Below, piece by piece: positions 1 to 13,036 of a DNA stretch of 64,000 nucleotides (position 1 is its first letter; each line of letters begins with the position of its first letter). The notes below the pieces were generated by a model that saw only the letters and a program-made list of their open reading frames with translations, did no database searches and was not told the origin of the DNA. Source of the DNA: Anagrus nilaparvatae (Eukaryota > Arthropoda > Insecta > Hymenoptera > Mymaridae); assembly GCA_022575985.1 (NCBI GenBank), contig JAKSXM010000228.1, positions 992,001 through 1,056,000 of the forward strand. The letters run 5' to 3'. A program made the position numbers and the translations under genes.

Positions 1-2860
1 GCTTCAAAGCTACTTCGAAGTAGCATAAATATCAATCGAATTCAAAGTCTTCAAAATTTACGATTTAAAATTTAAAATTCAAAGCCATAAAAGTGAAAAT
101 CCTAATAAATCCAAACGCCACTTAAACGTCTTCAAAATTGATAACCTACATAACATTTTTCTTTTGTTATACCAACATAAAAAAACTCCAAAAAAAATAT
201 TTTACAACAAAATTTAAAGCCATCTTTATTATTTATCACACCTTTTACTGCGTTTTTTCGTATTAAATTTCAGGCATACATCAAAAACACGAGGATAAAC
301 TTTCATCAATTGATAACACAGCATATAAATTACTAAAAAAAATATCATTTTCTTTGTTTATAAAAAATATAGGCATATAACAATAAATTTATTCGTCCCA
401 AATATCTTCACCCACATAAAACCGATAAATGTCAAACGATAAACAAAAAATATTTTTTAATATAAAAAAATTAAATTTATAATCCATTGCAATTTTAAAA
501 TCACATGTGTTGTAAATCAATAAAATCGCATATATCCGATTTTATGATGTGCCTTTGAAAAAACTGACATTTTTCAATCTATGAGATTCATGTTTACTTC
601 CGTAACGGTTTATTTTTGTATATAATAAATTTTTTACAACTAAAAATGATCGTAAATTTATTTTTTATGCGTGTGTATGATACTTTTTTTATTCAGCTAT
701 TGAATAATACAATCCGTTATGATTAATTGACATAATTACGATTAATAAATTATGCTAATATTTTTTTTAAAATCAATTATTAAACATGAGTTAGTAAAAA
801 ATTTACATTTGTTAAAAAAACACTCATCTTTCTCTAAAAAATCATTAGTTTTTCACCGTTATCTATCATTCAAAAAAAAATTTAACGTACAGCAGCCAGA
901 TAACTGTTAACGACAAAATGGATAACGATAAAAACTAAAAGTTATGTGTGTTTATAAATAGAAATTCGTAAAAAAAATTTTTTATTATAGAAAACTAGCG
1001 GTGTAGAACAGAAATTTAAAATTAACTTTTTTTTTTGCTCTGGATTTTTAAACTTAAAATATTAATGACTGAATGATAATAAATAATAATGTGTGTAGTA
1101 AATTTTATTTCTTGAAGTAAATTGAGAATTTTTTTTTTCTTTTGGTTTAGTCATGTAATAGATTATGTAAAAAGGAAAGAAAGATTTTTTTAAATATTCA
1201 ATTATTTTTCAGATTTAATTTTTTAAAATGGTAAAAATCTATAAATATTGGTTGTTAATGTTTGTAACTGTAGAAAATTTAATGAAAATCGTGAAAATTT
1301 TTGTTCTTTTATTTTAATGGATAAATGAATTTTTATGATTTCCAATTATTTTTAATATTATAGGAATTATCAAATTATTTTTTATTCATTAGGTTAATTT
1401 TGTAATTCTCTATCAAGGGAGAAAATTTTTTTTTAATAATGAAACTAGCGGCGAATGTGTCATCAAATTGGTGTCTGAAGATTAAGGCCCAACGTACATG
1501 CGATATTTTTTATCTGACTGGACACAAGACGGGTTCAAAAAATTCTACGTCAAGTTTTAAATTTTGGCAAAATGATATTTGATGTTGATATTGTTTTCTA
1601 TATATTTCAATACACTTAGCCAAAAAAGTAAAAATAGCCTAAATTGCATGTCAATATCCTGAACTTTTACTGCGATTAGGAACATTCTTTTTTTATGGCC
1701 AAGTATCGTATCGGTGAGAAAACGTGTCTTTCGGAAATTACATGTTTTTGGGCCACTATATAGAAAAATGATGGTTTATTTATAGTTTTCGTGAAACAAT
1801 TAACTTAATTCTAATGCAGCAGCAAACAAAAAATCATAATAAGCCACATAAAATACCAACTTTTCTGCATACAATTAAAAGCAAAAGCAATGAAAAATCA
1901 TTTAATTTACAATCTTCGACAAAAGCCAATAAAAATTTTTAAGTCTATAATAATAATTTTAAATAGCAATAAATTTTATGAACCAAGTAAATCACTTTAC
2001 CTTCTTTCTTTTTTTTTACTTTTTTTATGTAGTGCATGTATATATGTAGTGCAATTGTAACTTCATAAAAAACCACAATATAAAAAAAAATGGTCTTTTA
2101 ATTTACTTTTATGTCTCTTTATTATTATATTACGTACACGGTTCATCGAGTTTACGAGCCGTTGTCTCACGTGTTTCAGATTAATTAACGATTAGTTATA
2201 TTGTAGTTAGTGCAAAATTATTTTTTTTTTCGGTAAAAAAAATTTTTTTTTAAGTCTGTATAGACATTTTATGTTTACTTGTATGTAATAAAAATAAAAT
2301 TTTTTTTTTATAAAGTTTGAGATCACGCGATCTTTTATTCCTTTAAGCATAATGTTTAAGAGATGATAACAAGTTTGCTTTTGAAAAAAATAAACTATAA
2401 AAAAAGTATAACAACAAAGTCGGATCACAAAAATTATTTCAAAAATCCCTCAGGTGTTAACTTTTTTTTTTTCTTTTGCAAACTGTTGATATGACATTTT
2501 ATCGTTATAGATTTTTAAATTCAAATTATTTATTTATAAATTTACGCATATTTTAACATAATTTTTTAATATTCGAGTAATTTACTGCACGTGCTTTTGT
2601 TAAGTTATTATTTACATATATAAATAATTTTAAATAAATAACGTAATTTTATGAAACTGCAGCTGTCAAATTGTCAATAAAAATATCATTATACAGGGTT
2701 TTAAGTAATTTACCTTCATTTTAACAGGTCAGAATTCAGTGCAATTTGGTAAATTAGCCTAGAATTACCAAGGCATTTTTCATAATTAGAATATTTAAGC
2801 TGTTGTCAGTTAATAAATTAAAAAATAATAATAATAATTTTATAAATTCTGAAACCTCAA

Positions 2861-2907
2861 GCTCTGCTACCAAATTTTCAAAAAATTTCAGAATTTGGTA
2901 GCAAAGC
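2861..2907. repeat. short hairpin
   Basis: CTCTGCTACCAAATT on the left is mirrored by AATTTGGTAGCAAAG on the right, separated by about 15 bases of A/T sequence. This may be a tiny MITE remnant; no target duplication is evident. Confidence 0.35.
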
Positions 2908-3019
2908 GAAGTTGCAAGTACACCAAAATTATTATTTTTTGTTTTTTTTTCTTAGATAAAAGTGTAAATTTTCATTTGTGCGCATTAAGTTGCGGCTGCG
3001 TATTTGCGTTTACGGAGTT

Positions 3020-3170
3020 TTGTAGAACTAGCCTAAAAACCAGCCCCAAAACGGAGCTCCCATTAGGTATAACTTCAGTTTGGAGCGCACAGCCTGGACG
3101 GAAGAGCTTCTACCCTGGCTAGGAAGAGGTTTTTCTACGATAGAAAATCCTTCTTTTTTTCCCAATAGCA
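3020..3170 (-). mobile_element. 3' UTR remnant of a non-LTR retrotransposon
   Basis: This GC-richer block aligns by eye with the 3' region of the LINE fragment at 57030-57460. Shared features in the same order are a TTAGGTAT-ACTTC segment, a CAGCCT-GG segment, and a GAGG-TTTCTACGA-AGAAAA-CCTTC segment before a T-rich stretch. No coding part remains here. Orientation is assigned from the 57-kb copy, which reads on the minus strand. Confidence 0.45.
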
Positions 3171-6100
3171 TTCCCGGAAGCATTCCCTCAAAAAATTCCC
3201 TCAAAATTTTATGAAACAAATTATATCAACCAGCATTTTTCCCTCTGCTAAATAAAAATCGAAAAAATTTCCTAACCTGCATCAAAACCAGTTAAATAAT
3301 AAATTATCAAGTGACAATCACCTCCATTACTATTTTATTAATACTAATTTTCAAAGACATTAAACAAAATTAAAATATTATTTAAATTAGCTATTTATTT
3401 AAATTATCATATAATTATTCTTAAAAATTTAACTATCACTTTTAAAATAATGCAACAAACGTATTTGATTATATAATAATTTAAAATTATTACATTTAAA
3501 AATATTTTAAAAGAAAATTAAGTATATTAATTTACATAAATAGAAAAGTAAAATATTACTTTTCTATAATTTCTTTTAGTTTGTTGGTATACAGCGAAAA
3601 AATAGTGATTACGCGAGAATGTAAACGTTTAATTTGTAACTTTAACTTCCTTCTCTTTTTTTTTCAGTGTGTTTATTAATTATTTATTTCGTTTATTTTT
3701 TTTTGCCTTTGATCAGACTGATGCAATAAATAATTGCTACTATAAGATAAACGTCACAAACACGCGATTTTTGGGTTTTACATTTGTATGTGTACAATAT
3801 GTATTTAAATTATTTTTATTTTCTTTTATTTTTGTATATTAGCCTTGTCTTTTTAGGAAAAATTTGATATTTTTGGGTATCACCTGATTTTTGTTCGTAT
3901 TATAATTAGTTACGGCACCAGAAAGTTACTGTGGAAAGGGAAAAAATGAATTTCCGAAAACTACGGTTTTAAACGGTTAAGTAGTTATAAGCCTAATAAA
4001 TTCTAGGAATTCTATTTAGATCTCTGGAGATCTATAGCTCTTTTTTCATACCTGGAGATTTAAAGCGATCTCGCGAATTTTTTGATCACTCTAGGTCCTC
4101 GGTGACAAAAAGAGAAATTTCGAAAATTTGTCAGGAAAATCTGAAAAATATATAATTTAAGTCTAAATACTTGAGGGGGTGGGATGAGTTTTCTAATTGC
4201 TCTGTTCGAATTTCAATTCAAAAATTTAATTGAAACTTTTAGATTAATTTAAATACACACAATTAAAACCAAATTGAAGTAGAACAATTTAACCTACAAA
4301 TTTTCCTCTTTCGTAATCCGACGTCATTAGAAATATTAAGAACCAAATTTTTCCAAAACAAAAAACGCAAAACTCCAAAACATTCAGAAATATATATTTT
4401 CTTTTTATTAAATTATCTCTATTAAAACCAAAAATGCCAAAAATTCTTTTAAAACAATACCCAAGCTAATATACAAAAATTAATATCCATATTTATCTTA
4501 TTCGCACTAATTTTCTTACGCCATATTTTATATATATCAAAAAGTTACAAAAAGAACTTATTATTTTTGACATGGAAAAATCATTAATATAATTGCAATA
4601 AATAATGAATATTTTTATGCCTTTTTCTTTTTATAAAAAAAAAACACATGCTAAAGAAATTACATTTTTTTTTTTTTCATTCAATTCATATATAATATAA
4701 AAATATTTATATAATTGTACTTTTTAAAGTAAAAATGCCAAGAAAAAAAAATCACATATCCGTCATTTTATAAAGTAGGTATAAATATGAAAAATAGTTT
4801 TATTGTAATATAGAAAATATATATAACCAAAAGGCAAATAAATAAAAGAAAATTGCTGATGGGTTTGTTCCACTTATGATATTACATATTTTTTTCTTTT
4901 TTATTATATTTTCTTTTTTTTTTATGTATGAATGTATAAATTCTTCTTTTTTTGTTGGATTGTAGTATGGATATATGAGGATTTTCATGTCAACTGAAAT
5001 TAGAAATTTTTATTTTTTATTTATACATTTTATGTAGTATTTCAGTGAAATCGCAGAGGAGGGGGGGTGTTAAGTTACCGGCCGTCACCAAATTTGGTCT
5101 ATTTAGGTTTTTTGGGTCGCTCATAATAAATTTAAGGGGTACTGTTGACAAAATAACTAAAATACAAACTAAAATACAAAACTGGAGTAATTTTGAGCAA
5201 ACAGTTTTAAATTATTCAGACATGTTTTCCATTTTATTCAGCTTATTTTTTTAAAGAATTTGGTAAATTTCAAAAATTTTCTGTAATTTTGCTGGCCCAA
5301 ATAATTCCTTTACATTGATCGCATACTTGAATATAAACTTCAAATTAGTGAATTTCTCTTATCAAATAAAAATTCTTATAAATTTTTAAAAGCACATTTG
5401 AAGTCCCACAGAAAATAACAATCTAATTTTCAAACCACTGCGTCGACACGAAACACACCGCATAAATTTAATGACTTTTTCTATCTAGAAATAAACATAC
5501 AAAACATAACAAGCATTTATAATTTAGCTTTAAGGACCCGCAAGCTGAACAATGAGTTTTAATATCTCCGGGAAAGTGCGTGCATAATAACGTATTATGC
5601 GTTTTTATGTAATTGTGTGAAAATTTTCTTATAAACTAAACGTCATATATGTATGTTAAAGTTATAAATATTGTTATAAAACTTATTATCATAATTATAT
5701 CGTGAAACAGGACGAAGTTTGTTGAGAAATCTCGTTAGAAATATTCTTATTAATGAAAGCTTTTTGTAAATTGCCTTTTCTCTTACTTACTTTTTTTTTT
5801 GAATTATAATACCGTGAAAATCTAATGACATTTTTAGAAAATAGTAATCTTGTAGTTAAGAGCTAATAATCATATTTTTCTGTATATTTAGAAAATTTTA
5901 ATGCGTGGAAATTTTATTATAAATAAGTTTTTGAATTAACGTTTGTTTTGATTATCTAATCAGCCTGAGGTTAATTTGTTTTCTATTACTTACTGATTAA
6001 CGCATGAAATTTGATTCAAGAATAGCCTTATTTATCGAATTAACTTTAATTTTAAGTAGGCTTTGAGAAACTTTCATTTGTTTTTAATTTCTGTTTTTTA

Positions 6101-7572
6101 AAATGATTTTTGAAAATAGCTAATAAAATATCTGAAGATGCTTAAATAACACTGTTAGGCGTCTCTATTTGCAATTTCAAATGATTTGGTATAAAACTAA
6201 TAAAACTATTTACAAGTGTGGTACATCACAAACCACAAAAAAACTAAAAAAATTTACTAACAGAATCACCAAACTTAAATCTCCATAAAAAATTCACTAC
6301 TTAAACAAATAATGACTTAATAATAATAATAATATAAATTTAAATAAAAATAAAAGTATCTGTAAATTAGTAACAAATAAAAGCATCTTATTACCATTTG
6401 ACATTATTTTTAAGAAATATCCTAAGGCTAAAAAGAGTATAAATTCTCGTAAATTATTATTTTATACATACCACACTTAAAAGCACGCAATATAAGTTTA
6501 ATTATTATAAATTTTTGCTAGTGATTATAAACCTTAAAGCAAAAAATCACACCTAATTTTAACTTATTTTCATTATATTAAATATACATTAGCATTAAAT
6601 CATTAAAATTTATAAATAAAATTTCAAAAAAATATTAAAACCGTTATGATTTTTCAATAAAATCATTTTTCTGTCGTGTAATATTACACTCTGTACTCTA
6701 GATATCGACATGTAGAGTTAAAAAGCATCAATTTTCTAATGAAATTCAAAACAATAATTATTATATATACGACATATAAGTATATATTATGTGGTACTTT
6801 AAAATAAGACATAAAGAAATTATAATATATGCACTAAAAAATACATAATAATAACCACACCTATGTTGACGATCAATGACCAGGAAGTGTACATCCATTA
6901 GTACTGTTATACTTATATTGTTATTATTTCATCATATACGTTACTATCATATATGAGTTTTTAAATTTATTTAGAACAGAATAATAAACATTTTTGTCTA
7001 AAAGTTATTTACAGTCTACAGTTATATTTGACATTATATTTATTTAGTTATATACTCTTTGGTTAATAACTTCCTTAGAGCTGAAAATATGCTTAATGTG
7101 ACAGGAGAGTTGTTTTATGTCAGGCTGGAAAGTTATTTTTAACCCCTGGGTTTTTATGATTTTTAGGTTAGGTATCGTATTTACGATACGTACTTTTTAC
7201 ACTTTTGTCTTTTTTGATAAATTTTTTCTTTTTAGAATAAAATTTTATAACAAAATTTTTCTCGCAAGCAAAATGACTATACAATAGTATAAATATAAGG
7301 AAATCGAATTTTTTTTTAATATTTAAATACGTAACTTTGATAATATAATAAAACACATAAACTTTTATTACAATTTTTGAATTTATTCTGATTCTTATAT
7401 ACATGGATTCTTATCATAGTCAGAGTACTTAATAATCACTAAGGAGGTATTCAGAGGTTTTAATTTCCGTGTGGTATTAAATTGAAAAAAGCCTGATTTG
7501 AAACATTAAGGTCTTACATTACTGAAACCGCCATTTTCTTTGTATTTTTTTCGATTTCTGAATTATCGGCGC

Positions 7573-10097
7573 TACATACATCACGGTTCTCCTTAACTGG
7601 CACCAACCCAAGATGCGCTGCTACGATGAGTTTTTGACGGATTTGTTTAAAGTACATTTACCTAAGGTGAAAAAAGCCAAATTTAAAAAAATCGCCCGGG
7701 CGCTTTTTGAAAAAAGCTCAAAAACGTCTATTTTGGACGTTTTTAAAAACTGAATTCCGAAGGAAAAAAAAATATTCGATTTTTTCGTTTACAAATTATT
7801 ATTACTACCAAAAAATGTTCTAATAGGAAGTTTCTGGCTTAAAAATATATATTTTTTCCAAATATAATAATATTGGCTATTTAAAAGCGTGTAACTGGGC
7901 CAAAAACCGTTTAAAACTCAATATTCAGATTTTAAAATTTTCATGAAAAATCTTGGGTATTATTGCTTATAAAATGCAAAAATCGGTTAATTTATCGCAA
8001 ATATGATCTTTTTCTATTAAAAAAAGTTTAAAAATATATCTTACCTGATGGTATACAAATTTTAAATGCCAAAACTAACAAAAAATGATAAAATTTAATT
8101 AATTTAGAGCTTTTTATAAGGGTCGATATTCCTTAAGTGTATGTAAACTTAAATCTTGGGTCTTCAAATCGGTCCCAAAATATTTTTTGCTCAAACTATT
8201 ATCCAAAATAAGCTACCTCCCTAATTTTTAGCCTCCTAGGTCTTCTCCTTGTTTTTTTACAGCCAAATTACTTTTTTTTGTGCTTTTTATTTTTTTAAAT
8301 TTTAGGAGCGCAAAAATTACTAAAAACTCTCTCAGACTCTTATTTTATTGCAAAAAAAATTTTGGTCTTAGGCCCGGATAGGAAATTTCCCTGGCTATCT
8401 AATTCCGTGGTTTAAATTTTTTTTGAGCTGCGCATGCGCGAGAAATCATATAAATACGTTCCAACTTTTTGATTTTTTAGAAATTCATATTACCGAATTT
8501 GTGGTCGAAATCTTCATTATCTGGCGTTCTAAAGCATTTCAGGCTATTACCAACCAAAAAATCGAATTCACTGGAAAATTTCCCATAGGGGTATATCTAT
8601 TGAAAATATTTTTTTTTGAATTTTTTTGGTTGTATAAATTAATTTTTTAAAAAAATTATTAGCAAATTTGAAAATTTCCAAAAAAATTTAAATGGGCCCA
8701 ATGTAGGCACTTTTGCACCTAGAGGGCTAAAAAATTTGTAGGAATCATGTTTCACATATATAAAAACATGCCAAATTCGGGGCAAATCGGTAAAGGTCAT
8801 TTTGCAAGATGGGCACTATTTAGCTGGATTTAACCCTATTTTTTGCTGTTTTTTTAATTATGCTAAATTATTCGACAATAATCGGGAAATTCTTTCAAAT
8901 TTCTCTGTCTCAACATATAATCTTGTAAAAACATCCAAATCCAAATTTTTGGTCAGATTTTTGATTGGTCACATGACTTGGAAATTTTTTGGAATTTTTC
9001 AAATTTGCTAATAATTTTTTTAAAAAATTAATTTATACAACCAAAAAAATTCAAAAAAAAAATATTTTCAATAGATACCCCTATGGGAAATTTTCCAATG
9101 AATTCGATTTTTTGGTTGATAATAGCCTGAAATGCTTTAGAACGCCAGAAAATGAAGATTTCGACCACAAATTCGGTAATATGAATTTCTAAAAAATCAA
9201 AAAGTTGGAACGTATTTATATGATTTCTCGCGCATGCGCAGTTCGAAAAAAAATTTAAACCACGGAATTGGATATCCAGGGAAATTTCCTATCCGGTCCT
9301 AAGACCAAAATTTTTTTTGCAATAAAATAAAAGTCTGAGAGAGTTTTTAGTAATTTTTGCGCTCCTAAAATTTAAAAAAATAAAAAGCACAAAAAAAAGT
9401 AATTTGGCTGTAAAAAAACAAGGAGAAGACCTAGGAGGCTAAAAATTAGGGAGGTAGCTTATTTTGGATAATAGTTTGAGCAAAAAATATTTTGGGAACG
9501 ATTTGAAGACCCAAGATTTAAGTTTACATACACTTGAGGAATATCGACCCTTATAAAAAGCTCTAAATTAATTTAATTTTATCATTTTTTGTTAGTTTTG
9601 GCATTTAAAATTTGTATACCATCAGGTAAGATATATTTTTAAACTTTTTTTAATAGAAAAAGATCATATTTGCGATAAATTAACCGATTTTTGCATTTTA
9701 TAAGCGATAATACCCAAGATTTTTCATGAAAATTTTAAAATCTGAACATTGAGTTTGAAACAGTTTTTGGCCCAGTTACACGCTTTTAAATAGCCAATAT
9801 TATTATATTTAGAAAAAATATATATTTTTAAGCCAGAAACTTCCTATTAGAACATTTTTTGGAAGTAATAATAATTTGTAAACGAAAAAATCGATTAATT
9901 TTTTTTCCTTCGGAATTCAGTTTTTAAAAACGTCCAAAATAGACGTTTTTGAGCTTTTTTCAAAAAGCGCCCGGGCGATTTTTTTAAATTTGGCTTTTTT
10001 CACCTTAGATAAATGTACTTTAAAGAAATCCGTCAAAAACTCATCGTAGCAGCGCATCTTGGGTTGGTGCCAGTTAAGGAGAACCGTGACATATGTA
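7573..10097. mobile_element. 2.5-kb foldback (palindromic) element
   Basis: A left arm (about 7573-8689) is repeated almost exactly in inverted orientation as the right arm (about 8982-10097). Each arm is about 1116 bases, around a unique centre of about 290 bases. Only scattered mismatches are visible. The outer ends read ACGGTTCTCCTTAACTGG on the left and its complement on the right. Each arm contains the self-complementary core GCGCATGCGC and a GCGCCCGGGCGA-like segment. No transposase frame is present, so this is a non-autonomous foldback-type element or a head-to-head duplication. I see no convincing target duplication. A related shorter element lies at 19880-21223. Confidence 0.85.
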
Positions 10098-12533
10098 AAA
10101 TCGTATATGTATTAGTATAATACTAGGTTATTTACATACTTTTTATTTAATTATTTAATGAAACAAGTAAAACAAATTGGAAATATAATCTTTGAGCTTT
10201 TATTTACCATATTATTTAAGTTTCATTAATCTGTGTAATCGAAATCATACTTTTCACAAGCTCCAAAGATTATTTTCAATAAGAGCAATGTTAAACTACC
10301 TACACCATTTTCTTGATTAAATAATAATTAGGTAAGTTTTAAAAGAAAGTTTATTTCATTTTTTAAAGACTTTATCTTTATATTTTATAAGTTTCATTCA
10401 TTTCTGTTATCATAAATTTTCACTAATGTAACACCTTAAAGTGCAGGGTTGTTTTGATAATCTTAAATATACACTAATTTTAATTTTTGCTCTTTTGGAT
10501 TTTAAGCCTAAAACTTAAAAACCCACAAAGTTTTCCAGTTGATGAAAAATTTCATCACTAACAAATTACACAGATACAAGAACATATTATAAAACTTTAT
10601 CTAACCACACTCTCCTGTCACTAAACAGACACATATCAAAATACTTACAGGTTCAGTAATTAGCCTATTTGCAAAATTTCCTTAATTCCATTACCTTAAA
10701 CACACGAATGATTAAAAGCCAATTAAACAACTATCCAGCTGTTTGATCACGTTTTATTAAAAATATTACCAAATACATTAATACTAACATAAAATTTCAT
10801 TTTAAAATCCAACTTATTTGACTCTCTTCTTCAACTTATATATCACTCTTATAATAAAATTTTATTTATTAAGATTTTTATTCATAATCCTCATAATCAT
10901 GAATAATAATACTTTATGATTATTATTATTTATAATTAAAAAATTAAATATATATAAGCATATATGCTGCATCTTTATAATATAATTACATATCTATTTA
11001 CTACTTTATATGATTTGTTAAATGAAAAAAAAAAAATTCCTTATTTAAATATATTGCAAATGCATATATATGAAGGGCATTTAGTATATTATGATATATC
11101 ACCTGTAAATTAAATGAATATACAAGTGAAAGGCTAAATATATGTAAGTTATTTATTAAAAATTTTATAGATTTTTTTTTTTAGTTTTTAAATCTTTTCT
11201 TGGTTATAAGAAAATTATTGTCACTATATTTTAACATTTTATCAAATAATTTTTATTATAAATGTCATGGCTCTAATAATTGATTTTTATTTATGTGTGT
11301 GTGAGTGGTAATAATTGTAAAAATTTTTAATTTACATAATAATATATGAATAAAAAAATGCATAAATAATTTTTTTTCCTATTATATATTGCAAAATACA
11401 TATATATATATATATTTATGAAACAATAGTCACGACATAAAATAAGTAAAAATTTTTTATTAGTGTAAATGAACATTAATTGTTTATTTTGTAAATAGCA
11501 TATATACGTATATTTAACAATTAAGATTTTTTTTGTTGTAATTTTGATTTGTAATCTTATACATGTGTGTTTTTGGTTTTTGGTGTATGTTTAGAAAGTG
11601 TGTTTTTATTGTTTGAGTGTCTTTTTTAGTTTATTTGAATATTATGAGCGAAATATGTACCGGAGGTGCTTTACCTCTTTGAAAAATTCATAAAATTTTC
11701 AAAAATGGAATTAAATTTTTCATAACTTTTTGGGTTTTTGAAATTTGTATTCAAAGTTCTTGAGGGCTTGAGAGTTAAAATTTTGACAGGTAGAATTAGT
11801 TCCAAACTACCAAAATTTAAGCATAATTTATACCTTTTTACAAATTATATTTAAATAAATAAGTATAAAAATACCCTTATAAACTTTATTCATTTTGATT
11901 AAAAAACATGAAAATTTATTGAAAATTATGTAAATAAAATATTTCAGTTAATAAATATTTACAATCTTCACTAAACCCCTAAATACATGAATTACTCGAA
12001 TTTTCGTAACAGCTTATTATTAATAAATAGCACAAATATATAAAAAATTATTTGATATACAAAATACATAAAAGTTTACTTCTATATATTAAATATTTAA
12101 GATTGCAACAATATATATATATAATAAACAAGACTGTCAATTTAAATAGTTACTTCATTAACATTTTATTTTATATATAAAATAAATGCATATTTAAAAA
12201 GTACATTAATTTTTTACTACTACTACTTAATATATTTAACATTTATCTTCTATATATATGACAATTGAAAGAATATATATTTATTATGTTATGGGTTTGT
12301 TTCGTAATTTTCAATGACTTGATTTAGATCTATAAATCTTTAATGACTTGTACAAGATGTATCATGATAGGTTGAGTTAGAATAATAAAGAAGAAATTTT
12401 AGTTTTAATATAAATGCAATTTTTTATTGGATTACACTGCTAAAATTTACTGCTTGAATTGACAATTTTATAATTAAAATAAGACGAGTATCTAAATGGA
12501 AATTCAAGCATTATATTTTTTGGCCTCGTATTC
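10098..12533. other. AT-rich stretch with no recognisable gene
   Basis: This is low-complexity A/T sequence with short TA microsatellites (for example near 11402). No coding segment, RNA gene or large repeat was recognised on either strand. Confidence 0.6.
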
Positions 12534-13036
12534 ACAAGGGGAGTTCAGTACCTTTGGAACACCAAATTATATCAAATAGTTATGAACGAGTTTGTTATGT
12601 TGAAAAAATGGGCCTTCTGGGCCCAAGAACGCAGGGTTCAATGTTATTAAATAGAATTTTTTGGTGATTTTCACAAAAACGTTGTAAGTTCTCAAATTAA
12701 CCAAAATACTTTTGAATGGTCTCATTTTTTTGCTGAAAGTGTCAGTTTTTAAGCCCCGTAACCCCTAATTTTTTATCTTTAATTCTCTCATTGCTATAGT
12801 TAAATCAAATACCACTTTTGGCCCAAAATGACCAATTTTTAAATTTGTTAAAATTTCTGCCAAAATTGTAGTGATAAAAAATTAGTGTTTTCGATGCTTA
12901 AAAGGTAACACAAATACCAAAAAAAAACGAATGGTTAACTTGCGAGTTCGAGGCTAGATTTTAGTGAAAAAATAATTAACTAATCTATAACCATTAGGTG
13001 TAATTTGGTGTTTCAAAAATAATGAACTCCCCTTGT
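12534..13036. mobile_element. MITE with ACAAGGGGAGTTCA ends
   Basis: The element starts ACAAGGGGAGTTCA and ends with the exact complement TGAACTCCCCTTGT. The next bases also match loosely: ACACCAAATTA on the left and TAATTTGGTGT on the right. It is about 503 bases long with no coding capacity. Its interior resembles, in inverse orientation, the block at 32547-33075, including a GACCAATTTTTAAATTT segment near an ATTTCTGCC segment. No clear target duplication was seen, so the superfamily is left open. Confidence 0.75.

Larger units (their letters stand above)
1..7572. other. AT-rich stretch with no recognisable gene
   Basis: No conserved protein, RNA gene or long open frame was found on either strand. 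The sequence is a mix of A/T homopolymer runs and short A-T microsatellites, typical of insect intron or spacer. The open frames present are under 80 codons, of biased composition, and resemble no family I know. A small hairpin at 2861-2907 and a LINE 3' remnant at 3020-3170 are listed separately. It could be intron of the plus-strand gene whose exon lies at 27506, but nothing here proves that. Confidence 0.6.

Noticed and set aside
8423..9192. Three plus-strand frames of 67-75 codons in the 7573 palindrome
   Set aside because: Two are mirror readings of the same arm sequence and the third is in the loop. They are A/T-driven and have no known motif.
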